DNA from: Actinomycetes bacterium | Lineage (GTDB): Bacteria; Actinomycetota; Acidimicrobiia; Acidimicrobiales; RAAP-2 | NCBI GenBank assembly: GCA_021791615.1 | Contig: JAJYWG010000183.1 | Coordinates: 3,532-67,531, forward strand | Reading direction: 5' to 3' | DNA length: 64,000 nucleotides | Part shown: positions 43,611-53,556 of the stretch, piece by piece | How positions within the stretch are numbered: position 1 is the first letter of the stretch | Layout: every line of letters starts with the position of its first letter | Translations under genes and position numbers: made by a program | Notes under the pieces: generated by a model | What the model was told of the DNA's origin: nothing | Seen by the model: the letters and a program-made list of their open reading frames with translations, nothing else | Databases searched by the model: none

Positions 43611-44849
43611 CTATGTGCCACCTTCTTCGGTGGACGCGCCACCAGCGTCCTCCGGGTCTCCGTCACCGTCGGACCCATCTCCTGCGCCCGGCTCTCCGTC
43701 ACCGTCGGACCCATCTCCTGCGCCCCGCTCTCCTGCTCCGGCGGCGGCATGGGACCACTCTTCGGCTGAGATCGCCTCACCGCCTTCAGCCGGCTTCCAG
43801 ACCATCTCGCCGCGCTCGTCCTCCACCCATTCGCCTTCGGCCCACTCCTGTCCCTCGAAGCCCGCTTCTTCCTCCGCAAGCTGGGTCTCGCTCTTGATGT
43901 CGATACGCCACCCGGTGAGACGGGCCGCCAGGCGGGCGTTCTGACCCTCTTTGCCGATCGCCAGGGAGAGCTGGTAGTCGTTCACGATCACCGTGGCGGT
44001 GCCAGTCTCGTCATCGAGACGCACCTCGCGCACGCGCGCAGGAGCCAGAGCGCTCTGGATCAGCTCGACTGGATCGTCGGAGAAGGGCACCACGTCGACA
44101 CGTTCCCCGCGCAGCTCGTTGGTGACCATCCGCACCCGCGATCCCCTGGCTCCGACACAGGCTCCCACCGGGTCGATGTTCGGGTCGTTGGACCACACCG
44201 CGATCTTCGTGCGATGGCCAGGTTCGCGCGCAGCTGCTTTGATCTCGACCACCCCAGAGGAGATCTCGGGGACCTCCAGCTCGAAGAGCCGCTTGATCAG
44301 GCCGGGATGCGTGCGACTGACCACGATCTGGGGTCCTTTGCTCGTCTTGCGAACCTCGACGATGTACGCCTTCAAGCGGGCGCCGTGCTCGTAGCGCTCG
44401 TAGGACACCTGCTCGGCCTGGGGCAGGAGCGCTTCGACCTTCCCCAAGTCGAGCAGGGTGTAGCGGTTGTCGGTCTGCTGGACGATACCGGTGACGATGT
44501 CTCCCTCCCGTCCGGCGTACTCCTCGTACTTCATGTCGCGCTCGACCTCACGGATCCGCTGGAGGATTACCTGTTTGGCCGTCTGGGCAGCGATCCGGCC
44601 AAAGTCGTCCGGCGTGTCGTCCCACTCCTGGACGACGTTGCCCTCGTCGTCGAGCTCTTGACCGTAGACACGGATCTCACCGGAGTCCGGATCGATGGTC
44701 ACCACAGCCTCTTCGGCCGCGTCAGGTCGTCTCTTATAGGCCGCGACCAGTGCGTTGGCCAAGGCATCCAGCAGGGTTTCGACCGAGATCCCCTTGTCCC
44801 TGGCAATCTGGCTCAGCGCGTCGAGGAATTCGAAATTGGTCTTGCTCAT
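43611..44849 (-). CDS. nusA: Transcription termination/antitermination protein NusA
   Basis: This 412-residue protein has an N-terminal RNA polymerase-binding domain (FEFLDALSQIARDKGISVET), an S1 domain (REGDIVTGIVQQTDNRYTLL) and two KH domains (KIAVWSNDPNIDPVGACVGA with GSRVRMVTNELRGERVDVV, then YQLSLAIGKEGQNARLAARL). The C-terminal about 70 residues are acidic and include two copies of a 12-residue Gly-Ser-Asp-Gly-Asp-Gly unit from a 36-bp DNA repeat (43657-43728). The extra AR1/AR2 repeats of Proteobacteria are absent. ATG 44849 overlaps the rimP stop (ATGA). Confidence 0.97.
   Translation of the reverse strand: MSKTNFEFLDALSQIARDKGISVETLLDALANALVAAYKRRPDAAEEAVVTIDPDSGEIRVYGQELDDEGNVVQEWDDTPDDFGRIAAQTAKQVILQRIREVERDMKYEEYAGREGDIVTGIVQQTDNRYTLLDLGKVEALLPQAEQVSYERYEHGARLKAYIVEVRKTSKGPQIVVSRTHPGLIKRLFELEVPEISSGVVEIKAAAREPGHRTKIAVWSNDPNIDPVGACVGARGSRVRMVTNELRGERVDVVPFSDDPVELIQSALAPARVREVRLDDETGTATVIVNDYQLSLAIGKEGQNARLAARLTGWRIDIKSETQLAEEEAGFEGQEWAEGEWVEDERGEMVWKPAEGGEAISAEEWSHAAAGAGERGAGDGSDGDGEPGAGDGSDGDGDPEDAGGASTEEGGT
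43657..43728. repeat. 36-bp tandem repeat inside the nusA C-terminus
   Basis: Two copies (43657-43692 and 43693-43728) begin TCTCCGTCACCGTCGGACC and are identical except near the last bases (GCGCCCGGC versus GCGCCCCGC). They encode an acidic GSDGDG-type repeat in the tail of NusA. Confidence 0.85.
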
Positions 44850-45370
44850 GGGGTGGTAACCCTCTCTGTCGTCGTGATCGGTGACACCGCGCCATGCGGA
44901 TCTGCCCCGGATCGGCGGCTCACGGCTCCCGGCCCCCAGGTGAACACCGTCCGCGCGCGCTCGACATCGGCGAAGCAGAACTTGAGCTCGCCGGGTACGT
45001 CGTCGCCTTCGAGCACGAACCCGTCCTCGTCGACGCGGGCCAGACGCCCTCGAGCACGGCGCGGCTCGACACCGGGCACCGTCCGGACGGACACGACTTC
45101 GCCGACAGCCCGAGCGAAGTGCGCCGGGGTCCGCAGCCGCCGCTCGACTCCGGGGCTCGAAACTTCAAGGGTGTAGCGCCCCGGGAACGGATCGAGCTCG
45201 TCGAGGGCCCCCGATATCACTCGATGGGCGCCGGCGATCGAGTCGAGGTCCACCCCACCCGGCCGGTCAACCGTCACCTTCACGGTCCCTGCCGCGATCT
45301 CCACGTCCACGAGCTCGAGGTCACGCGACGCGAGGAGCCCGACCAGCACAGCGTTCAGTTCCTCTGCCAT
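44846..45370 (-). CDS. rimP: Ribosome maturation factor RimP
   Basis: This 174-residue protein has LELVDVEIAAGTVKVTVDRP, GGVDLDSIAGAHRVISGALD and YTLEVSSPGVERRLRTPAHF, the RimP signature, then the C-terminal Sm-like domain. Two in-frame ATGs are 6 bases apart (45376 and 45370). GGAGGG sits directly against the first and 6 bases before the second, so 45370 (MAEELNAVL) is the better start. It helps 30S assembly. It is the first gene of the rimP-nusA-ylxR-infB operon, downstream of the leader hairpin. Confidence 0.93.
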   Translation of the reverse strand: MAEELNAVLVGLLASRDLELVDVEIAAGTVKVTVDRPGGVDLDSIAGAHRVISGALDELDPFPGRYTLEVSSPGVERRLRTPAHFARAVGEVVSVRTVPGVEPRRARGRLARVDEDGFVLEGDDVPGELKFCFADVERARTVFTWGPGAVSRRSGADPHGAVSPITTTERVTTP

Positions 45371-45521
45371 CGTCATCCCTCCTCTCGTTGCCTGCGGCTC
45401 TCTCTGGTCGCCCTTCAGGAGCCCCTCACCGGTGGCCGCGCTCGGCTCCAACGGGCTCGGAACGGGCAGCCGGCACCTCACCGACCTCGTCCCTCGGCGC
45501 CCCCGGCGGCAGGCAAAACGA

Positions 45522-45545
45522 AAGCGTGGGCCCCGGCCCACGCTT
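45522..45545 (-). terminator. Rho-independent terminator/attenuator hairpin
   Basis: A perfect 11-bp inverted repeat (AAGCGTGGGCC / GGCCCACGCTT, two-base loop) is followed on the minus strand by TTTCGTTTTG. It may end proS transcripts, attenuate rimP-nusA transcripts, or both. Confidence 0.7.
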
Positions 45546-45590
45546 CGAACGTCCTGCACTTCAACCGGACAGCACGACGAGTATAGCAGG

Positions 45591-45634
45591 CTCGCCGGGC
45601 ACTCGCCGGGCACTCGCCGGGCACTCGCCGGGCA
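45591..45634. repeat. 11-bp tandem repeat, four copies
   Basis: CTCGCCGGGCA is repeated at 45591-45601, 45602-45612, 45613-45623 and 45624-45634. It sits where the -35 of the rimP promoter would be, just upstream (minus strand) of the extended -10. Confidence 0.9.
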
Positions 45635-45680
45635 CTCTTGTCACACTTGCCACACCCGGGGTGCCCGCCGACTGCGGGTG

Positions 45681-47198
<1,518 letters not shown>

Positions 47199-48458
47199 TC
47201 AGGTGGACGCGCCGGTTGCGCCGGTTCGTCGGATCCGCTCGATGCGGACTGACGCGGCATTCGGATCGCTCCCGCCCTCTTCGAGCAACGCCTGACGATC
47301 GGCCTCTGCTTCCTCCTTGGCCGAGGAGTCGGCCGCGGCCAGGCGCGCTTCGACCCCCTCGGCAACGAGCTTCTCGGCTTCGGTCACCAGGGCTTCGACC
47401 ATCTCGTCCTCGGGCACGACCCGTACGATCTCCCCGCGGATGAACAGGTGCCCCTTGTGGCGGCCCGCCGCGATACCGATGTCGGCGCTGCGCGCCTCTC
47501 CGGGTCCGTTCACGACACACCCCATCACTGCCACCTGGATGGGGAGGTTGCGATCTTCCAGCGCTTCCTGCGCCGCTTTCGCCACCGCGATCACGTCCAC
47601 CTGTGCCCTCCCACACGACGGGCAGGCGATGAGATCGAGGCCTTTGCGCTCGCGTAGGCCGAGCGCTTCGAGGAGCTGGCGCCCTGCCCGCGCCTCCTCG
47701 ACGGGATCGGCGGTGAGCGAGTAGCGGATGGTGTCCCCGATCCCCTCGCACAGCAGCGTGGCGATCCCGGCCGTCCCCTTGAGCAAGCCCGTAGGCGGCG
47801 GCCCCGCTTCGGTGACCCCCAGGTGCAAGGGGTGCTCGAACGTGTCGGCCGCCAGCCGGTACGCCGCGACCATCAAGGGGACCGACGACGCCTTGACCGA
47901 GATCTTCACATCCTCGAACCCAACCTCCTCGAAGTAGGAGAGCTCGTTCCGCGCTGATTCGACCAGCGCTTCGGGCGTCGCACCGCCATAGCGCTTGTAG
48001 ATCTCAGGATGCAGCGAACCGGCGTTCACGCCGATGCGGATCGGCACGCCGCGATCACGGGCCTCGGAGGCCACGTGCTTGATCTCGCTCTCTTTCCGCA
48101 GGTTGCCCGGGTTGAGCCGAAGGCCGTGCACACCGGCCTCCAGCGCCGCCAGTGCCATCTCGTAGTGGAAGTGGATGTCGGCCACGATCGGCACGGGCGA
48201 TCGTGGCACGATCTGGGCCAGCCCCTCGGCCGCGGCCGCCTCGTTGCAAGTGCACCTGACGATGTCGGCACCCCCAGCAGCCAGGGCATAGATCTGGGAG
48301 AGCGTGCCCTCCACGTCGGCCGTCCGGGTCGTGGTCATCGACTGGACCGACACCGGGGCCCCGCCGCCGATCGCCACGTCGCCCACATGGATCTGCCGAG
48401 TCGGCCGGCGAGGCGAGAGGAGATCGGCAGGGCGTTCCACGTCCCCATTCTGCCGCAT
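47199..48458 (-). CDS. ispG: 4-hydroxy-3-methylbut-2-en-1-yl diphosphate synthase (flavodoxin)
   Basis: This protein of about 419 residues has VGDVAIGGGAPVSVQSMTTT, RCTCNEAAAAEGLAQIV, VADIHFHYEMALAALEAG, RLNPGNLRKESEIK and GVNAGSLHPEIYKRYG. The iron-sulfur ligands are in LIACPSCGRAQVD and MGCVVNGPGEARSAD. The C-terminal 45 residues after VAEGVEARLAA are extra. It works late in the MEP isoprenoid pathway; dxr lies just upstream, separated by rseP. I start it at ATG 48458 (MRQNGDVERP); GTG 48467 and an internal GTG are alternatives. Confidence 0.95.
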   Translation of the reverse strand: MRQNGDVERPADLLSPRRPTRQIHVGDVAIGGGAPVSVQSMTTTRTADVEGTLSQIYALAAGGADIVRCTCNEAAAAEGLAQIVPRSPVPIVADIHFHYEMALAALEAGVHGLRLNPGNLRKESEIKHVASEARDRGVPIRIGVNAGSLHPEIYKRYGGATPEALVESARNELSYFEEVGFEDVKISVKASSVPLMVAAYRLAADTFEHPLHLGVTEAGPPPTGLLKGTAGIATLLCEGIGDTIRYSLTADPVEEARAGRQLLEALGLRERKGLDLIACPSCGRAQVDVIAVAKAAQEALEDRNLPIQVAVMGCVVNGPGEARSADIGIAAGRHKGHLFIRGEIVRVVPEDEMVEALVTEAEKLVAEGVEARLAAADSSAKEEAEADRQALLEEGGSDPNAASVRIERIRRTGATGAST

Positions 48459-48503
48459 GCCGGGCACGCACCGAGCGGCAGCAGAACGCGGTGCCCCGGG
48501 CGA

Positions 48504-49874
48504 TCAGTGGAAGGGGTTCGCGATCGGGTGGGCGATGTCCAGGTAGAGCGCCGAGACCACGATCACGAGCAGCACGGCCGAGAAGGCGTAGACGACCGGC
48601 ATCAGCTTGGCCGCGTCGGCCTGGTAGTAGGGCTGGCCTCGCCTGGTCCGTATCCTCTCGTACACGGCGATGGCCACATGCCCGCCGTCGAGCGGCAGCA
48701 TCGGCAGCATGTTCAAGATCCCGAATGCGATGTTGAGGGCGATCAGCACCTCGATCAAGTAGAGGACGCCGCTCTCCTCGGCTTGGGTAGCGGTGCGGAC
48801 CGCGCCGAAGATCGACTCGGCGCGCGTCCCGGTCCGAGCGCTCTGGGCCGCGGCTTTGGGGCTCAGGATGTCCCGGTAGAGGGACCCGACGCCTTCGGGA
48901 ACCGCGCGTGCAGTCGCAGCCACGTCCCGGCCGACGTCGATCACCGACGTGCCCACCGCCCGCACCGGGCCCTCGCTGCTGAACACCGTGCTCTGGTCGA
49001 CGGTGATCCCGACGATCCCGACCGTGTCCGAGGGGGTCTTACCCGGCCCCAGCGCCTCACCTGATGTCCCGACGCGGTGGCCGGCCTGCGGGGTCACCGT
49101 GACATCCCGTCGCTTGCCATCGCGCTCGACCGCGAGGGTCACCGGCCGGCCGGCCGAGGACTCGATGACGCCGACCAGTGCTGTCGGACGGTCCATGGCG
49201 CGCCCGTCGGCAGCAAGCACCACGTCACCGGGTCGCAAGCCCGCCTGCTGCGCCACCGTCTCGGCGTGACCGGGCCATGTCGCGAAGCCGGCGATGACCG
49301 TCTTCACGTCGGAGGTCGGCGCGCCGAAGTACAGCAGTGCTCCGTAGGCGAGGAGGAACGCCATGACGAAGTGCATGATCGAGCCCGCCGACGCGACGAG
49401 GATCCGGTTACGGAACGGCTGGCGCCGGTAGGTCCGCGGTTCGTCGCCGACGTCGACCTCCTCGAGGTTGGTCATCCCGGGGATCTTCACGTAACCGCCG
49501 AGCAAGATCGGCTTGATCCCGTAGTCGGTCTCGCCAAGCCGGACGGACCACAGGCGCGGGCCGAAGCCCACGAAGTACTCGGTCACCTTCATCCCGCTGA
49601 GCTTGGCGGTCACGAAGTGACCCAGCTCGTGCAGCATCACGATCAGGATGATGGCGACGATCACGATCAGCAGCGGCGTGAGGCCGAAGAACACGAAGAC
49701 CGCGACGACCAGGCCCAGCACCAGCGCCATGCGCAGCAGCCCCTTCACGTCGGCACCGCCGCCCGGTGGAGCGACCGGGGAGCTGGATCGTGTCAAGCCG
49801 GTCGAGGAGGCAGAGGAGGACCTGCCCGGCGGCACCGGTCTCTCGGGACCCAGGATCCTCCGTGACGCGTTCAT
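48504..49874 (-). CDS. rseP: Site-2 protease RseP/Rip1 (M50)
   Basis: This 456-residue intramembrane protease has the first helix carrying the zinc motif in LIVMLHELGHFVTAKLSGMK, then YFVGFGPRLWSVRLGETDYG and KPILLGGYVKIPGM. A PDZ domain (AQQAGLRPGDVVLAADGRAM) is followed by the last helices with FGILNMLPMLPLDGGHV (Asn-Pro and Asp ligands). It cuts anti-sigma or other membrane proteins. ATG 49874 overlaps the dxr stop (ATGA). The 40-residue Pro/Ser-rich N-terminus before the first helix is longer than usual, so a start closer to MALVLGLV is possible. Confidence 0.94.
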   Translation of the reverse strand: MNASRRILGPERPVPPGRSSSASSTGLTRSSSPVAPPGGGADVKGLLRMALVLGLVVAVFVFFGLTPLLIVIVAIILIVMLHELGHFVTAKLSGMKVTEYFVGFGPRLWSVRLGETDYGIKPILLGGYVKIPGMTNLEEVDVGDEPRTYRRQPFRNRILVASAGSIMHFVMAFLLAYGALLYFGAPTSDVKTVIAGFATWPGHAETVAQQAGLRPGDVVLAADGRAMDRPTALVGVIESSAGRPVTLAVERDGKRRDVTVTPQAGHRVGTSGEALGPGKTPSDTVGIVGITVDQSTVFSSEGPVRAVGTSVIDVGRDVAATARAVPEGVGSLYRDILSPKAAAQSARTGTRAESIFGAVRTATQAEESGVLYLIEVLIALNIAFGILNMLPMLPLDGGHVAIAVYERIRTRRGQPYYQADAAKLMPVVYAFSAVLLVIVVSALYLDIAHPIANPFH

Positions 49875-51073
49875 GCCGCTTCCCGGGCTCGGTTCACCAA
49901 GGTCTCAGCCAAGCGCCGCGCCTGCCGATCGGCTTCCAGGACGTCCTCGACCGACGAGAGGGTCCCGCCTGGGCATGCGTCAAGCGTGGCACGTACCACG
50001 TCGCCAATCGAGAGCCACGTGATCTCCCCTGCGAGAAAGGCGGCAACGGCGACCTCGTTCGCAGCGTTGAGCCATGCAGGGAAGGACCCTCCGGCCCGCC
50101 CGGCCTGGTAGGCCAAGTCGAGGCTGGTGAACGTCGAACGGTCGGGCGGCTCGAAGCTGAGGGTGCAGGCCGCCGACCAGTCCAGTCGGCCGAAGGGAGT
50201 GCCGATCCTCTCGGGCCACCCCATGGCGTAGCCGATTGCCAGGCGCATGTCCGGGTGGGAGAGCTGGGCGATGGTGGCCCCGTCGACGAACTCCACCATC
50301 GAGTGCACCACCGACTGGGGGTGGACGACCACCTCGATGCGATCGTAGGGGATCCCGAACAGCTCGTGGGCCTCGATCACCTCCAGGCCCTTGTTCATGA
50401 GCGTCGAAGAGTCAACGGTGATCTTCGGACCCATCGCCCAGGTGGGGTGGGCCAAGGCCTCCTCCACCTTCACCGAAGCCAACGAGTCGCGGGTACGCCC
50501 CCGAAACGGCCCCCCCGACGCGGTGAGCAGGAGCCGGGCAACCGCGACCGTGTCCGGCGTGGCCGCGTCGCTCCCGGTGAGCGCAGCCCGGGCCTGCCCG
50601 GCCAGGCACTGGTGCACGGCACAGTGCTCGGAGTCCACCGGGAGCAGCTCGGCACCTGGGGTCCTGCGAGCCTCTTGGACCACCGGGGCGCCGGCGATCA
50701 GCGACTCCTTGTTGGCCAGCGCCAGCCGCCGCCCCGCAGAGAGGGCAGCCAGGGTGACGGGGAGACCGGCGAAGCCGACGACGCCGTTCACGACCACGTC
50801 AGCCAGGGTTGCGGCGGCGCGCAGCCCGTCATCACCGGTCATCACCTCCACACCCGGCCCGACCCTGGCCGCGATCTCGCTCGCGTGCGACGGGTCGCCC
50901 ACCACGACCAGCTCGGGGTGGAACCGGGCCGCTTGCTGGAGGAGGACTGTGAGCGAGCGATGGGCAGACAGGGCGACGACGCGGAACCTCTCGGGCTCGG
51001 CGGCGACGACATCGAGCGCCTGGAGGCCGATCGACCCGGTCGATCCCACCAGGCTCACCGTCTTCACTCCCAT
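49871..51073 (-). CDS. dxr: 1-deoxy-D-xylulose-5-phosphate reductoisomerase
   Basis: This 400-residue protein from ATG 51073 (MGVKTVSLVGSTGSIG) has GGAAGGA upstream. Motifs are the NADPH site VSLVGSTGSIGLQAL, ALANKESLIAGAPVV, PVDSEHCAVHQCL, TASGGPFRGR, ITVDSSTLMNKGLEVIEAH and AWLNAANEVAVAAFLAG. It makes MEP from DXP. A longer start at 51112 adds GGSGSGKDG. It is 64 bases downstream of cdsA. Confidence 0.96.
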   Translation of the reverse strand: MGVKTVSLVGSTGSIGLQALDVVAAEPERFRVVALSAHRSLTVLLQQAARFHPELVVVGDPSHASEIAARVGPGVEVMTGDDGLRAAATLADVVVNGVVGFAGLPVTLAALSAGRRLALANKESLIAGAPVVQEARRTPGAELLPVDSEHCAVHQCLAGQARAALTGSDAATPDTVAVARLLLTASGGPFRGRTRDSLASVKVEEALAHPTWAMGPKITVDSSTLMNKGLEVIEAHELFGIPYDRIEVVVHPQSVVHSMVEFVDGATIAQLSHPDMRLAIGYAMGWPERIGTPFGRLDWSAACTLSFEPPDRSTFTSLDLAYQAGRAGGSFPAWLNAANEVAVAAFLAGEITWLSIGDVVRATLDACPGGTLSSVEDVLEADRQARRLAETLVNRAREAA

Positions 51074-51137
51074 CGGGCCGTCCTTCCCACTCCCCGAACC
51101 TCCATCCAGCATGCCATCGGCGCCGGGTCTGGGTCCC

Positions 51138-52976
51138 TCACCCGAGGTGGAGTGCCCTCACCAAGAAGAAAGTGGCAGGGATGACGAAGAGGAGGCCGTC
51201 GACCCGGTCCAGCAGCCCTCCGTGCCCCGGCAGGATCCGGCCCATGTCCTTCAGGCCGAGGAAGCGCTTGACCAAGGACTCCGACAGGTCGCCGATCGGG
51301 GTGACAATTGCGACCACGATCCCGAGCGCCGCCGCCGAACCGTAGGTCCAGGGATGGAGCAAATGGACGATCAGGACCGCCGCGAGGATCGCAAGGACCG
51401 CGCCGCCGATGACGCCCTCCCAGGTCTTGCGGGGGCTGATCGACGGCGCCATCGGTCTGCGGCCGATCCAGACCCCGGTGGCAAGCGCACCGACGTCGTA
51501 GGCAACACCGGCAATGATCGCCCCCAGTAGAAACGCGATCCCGTGCCGATCGGGGAAGGCCGTCGGGTCCAGCAAGAGCGCGGCAAACGATCCGAGCACG
51601 GCGATCCAGCAGAACACGAGCAGCGTCGAGCTCGTGCTCTGCAACGGATCGGCCCTTCGGTCCACTCCCAACAGGTGCCAGAGGAAAAGGGAAACGACGA
51701 GGAGGACGAGCACCAGCGGCAGGGCCTGCTCTCCTCGATTGTACGTACCCACCAGCAGCCCGATGGTCGCGACCAGCCCCAGGAGGGTCGCCGGCCGGTG
51801 CCCCGCTCGCCGGAAAGCGCCGAACGCTTCGGCAGCGGCAAAGGTGACAATGACCGTGACCACCACCAGGGATGCGACGTTGCCGATCTTGAAGCAGACA
51901 AGGGTGACGATCCCGACGGCCAACCCACTCGCCGTCGCCAGGGGGACGTTCCTGCCGCTCCCTCCCTCTTCGGCCGCGCGGGCCTGGCCGGCGCCGTCAG
52001 CCGCGGGGACGCGGCGCGGCCCGGATCGCCCATCAGGCCGCGGAGCAACGCGCGCGCGCCGTGCCTCCGCAGACGGCTGACGCCGCTTCGCCGGCGTGGT
52101 GCTCGCGGGGCTCTCTTCTCCCTCGGGAGCCGTGCGCACGTCGGTTCCGTCGGGCTCGGACGGGCGGGCTTTCCCGGCCGCATCGGTGACCGCCGACGGA
52201 TCCGGCTGCTCTGTCAGCTCCGCGGCCACCTCCTGCTCCTCCCCGGTCTCAACGGCTGCCCCTGCCGAACTGCTGAACGCTTCGGTGCTCGCGAACACCT
52301 CGGTGCTGCGACCCTCCTCGAAGGAAAAGAGGATCTCCGAAGGCGGCGGGGGCGCGGTAGTGCCTCCGACTGCCGGCATCATGATCGTGTCCTGGTCCCC
52401 CGCCCCTGTCGCGTCCCAGGTGGCTCCGGCAAGCTCGTCGCCTTGCGCCTCGTCGTCGCCTGTGCCCGGGAGCTCGAACGACCAGGGCTGCCGATCGGAG
52501 CTCCCCGAGTCGTCGAGCGACCCGAGCCGAGACTCTTCGTGGGCCAGGATCGATGGGTCGAACTCCTCCTCGTGAGCCTCCCAGTCGGCGTCGTGCTCCC
52601 GCCACGTCGGTCCGGGTAGCGAGGACCAGACGTCTTTCTCCTCGCCATCCTCGGCACTTGTGCGCAGCAGCACGGCCGGCACCTCGCCGGTCGGCGCTTC
52701 GGTCCAGTGGGGGAGATCGGAGTCCGCCGCTCCGACGCCGGCGTCGCCGACCTCGGCCACCCCACTGTCCGCCGGCAGCTCGACGTGCCCTTCGGTGGTG
52801 AGGCGCTGTGCCGTCACGTCCCCGGTGTGCTCAAGGGAGGTCGGCTCCTCGTGCTCCTCGTGCTCCACGTGCTCCTCGCCGGCCAGGCGACCCGCTCGCT
52901 CAGCTCCTACGATCCGCACCCGCCCGGTCGGCGGTCCGGTCTCGACGTTCTCTTCCTCGGGTCGTTCGCCGTCCAT
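51138..52976 (-). CDS. cdsA: Phosphatidate cytidylyltransferase with long acidic N-terminal extension
   Basis: This 612-residue protein has residues 345-612 as a normal CdsA with about eight membrane helices and the family signature SLVKRFLGLKDMGRILPGHG followed by GLLDRVDG (catalytic acidic residues). The first about 340 residues are acidic and disordered (EEHVEHEEHEEP, LPHWTEAPTGEVP at about 88-100, HEEEFDPSILAHEESR), then an Arg-rich stretch before the first helix. Typical CdsA is about 270 residues. ATG 52976 with GGGAG upstream lies 10 bases after the frr stop. The earlier frame under frr is not used. It makes CDP-diacylglycerol for phospholipids. Confidence 0.93.
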   Translation of the reverse strand: MDGERPEEENVETGPPTGRVRIVGAERAGRLAGEEHVEHEEHEEPTSLEHTGDVTAQRLTTEGHVELPADSGVAEVGDAGVGAADSDLPHWTEAPTGEVPAVLLRTSAEDGEEKDVWSSLPGPTWREHDADWEAHEEEFDPSILAHEESRLGSLDDSGSSDRQPWSFELPGTGDDEAQGDELAGATWDATGAGDQDTIMMPAVGGTTAPPPPSEILFSFEEGRSTEVFASTEAFSSSAGAAVETGEEQEVAAELTEQPDPSAVTDAAGKARPSEPDGTDVRTAPEGEESPASTTPAKRRQPSAEARRARVAPRPDGRSGPRRVPAADGAGQARAAEEGGSGRNVPLATASGLAVGIVTLVCFKIGNVASLVVVTVIVTFAAAEAFGAFRRAGHRPATLLGLVATIGLLVGTYNRGEQALPLVLVLLVVSLFLWHLLGVDRRADPLQSTSSTLLVFCWIAVLGSFAALLLDPTAFPDRHGIAFLLGAIIAGVAYDVGALATGVWIGRRPMAPSISPRKTWEGVIGGAVLAILAAVLIVHLLHPWTYGSAAALGIVVAIVTPIGDLSESLVKRFLGLKDMGRILPGHGGLLDRVDGLLFVIPATFFLVRALHLG

Positions 52977-52986
52977 GATCTCCCGA

Positions 52987-53556
52987 TCAGACCTCGAGGA
53001 GCTCTTGCTCTTTGTGGGCGAGGAGCTGGTCGACGAGGGCAATCTGCTCGTGGGTGATCTTCTCGACCTCCTTCTCGACACGCTCGAGCTCGTCGGAGGA
53101 TATCGAGCCGTCCTTCTCCAAAGACTCCAGCTCGTGGCGGGTCGAGCGACGCAGGTTCCGGATCGCCACGCGGCCCTCCTCCGCCTTGTGGCGCACCACC
53201 TTGACCAGCTCCTTGCGACGCTCCTCGGTGAGGGGCGGGAACGCGAGGCGTACCACTGACCCGTCGTTCGTGGGGTTGATGCCCAAGTCCGATCCCTGCA
53301 CGGCTTTTTCGATCGCGCCCAGCGCGCCCTTGTCGTAAGGGGTGATGACCAGGAGCATGGCGTCGGGAACGCTGAGGCCGGCCAGCTGGCGGATCGGCGT
53401 GGGTACCCCGTAGTAGTCCACCACGAGGTGCTCGACCACGGATGGAGTGGCTCGGCCGGTCCGCACCGAGCCGAACTCGGAGCGGACGTGGTCGATGGCC
53501 TTGGCCATCTTGTCGCGGGCGTCTTCGACGACCATGGATACGAGATCCTCGTCCAT
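52987..53556 (-). CDS. frr: Ribosome recycling factor
   Basis: This 189-residue protein has KAIDHVRSEFGSVRTGRATP, VDYYGVPTPIRQLAGLSVPD, ITPYDKGALGAIEKAVQGSD and a long C-terminal coiled helix (VAIRNLRRSTRHELESLEKD). The length matches the family. It splits post-termination ribosomes with EF-G. The start ATG 53556 shares its A with the pyrH stop (TAATG). Confidence 0.97.
   Translation of the reverse strand: MDEDLVSMVVEDARDKMAKAIDHVRSEFGSVRTGRATPSVVEHLVVDYYGVPTPIRQLAGLSVPDAMLLVITPYDKGALGAIEKAVQGSDLGINPTNDGSVVRLAFPPLTEERRKELVKVVRHKAEEGRVAIRNLRRSTRHELESLEKDGSISSDELERVEKEVEKITHEQIALVDQLLAHKEQELLEV

Larger units (their letters stand above)
45371..45680 (-). promoter_or_regulatory. rimP-nusA leader: extended -10 promoter and attenuator-like hairpin
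   Basis: This 310-bp gap separates proS from rimP. On the minus strand TGCTATACT (45588-45580) is an extended -10 element. Downstream, AAGCGTGGGCC pairs with GGCCCACGCTT (45522-45545 on the plus strand) in a perfect 11-bp stem, followed on the minus strand by TTTCGTTTTG. This looks like a Rho-independent terminator placed between promoter and gene. NusA feedback at such a terminator would be reasonable, but this is inference. No ORF is supported here. Confidence 0.65.
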
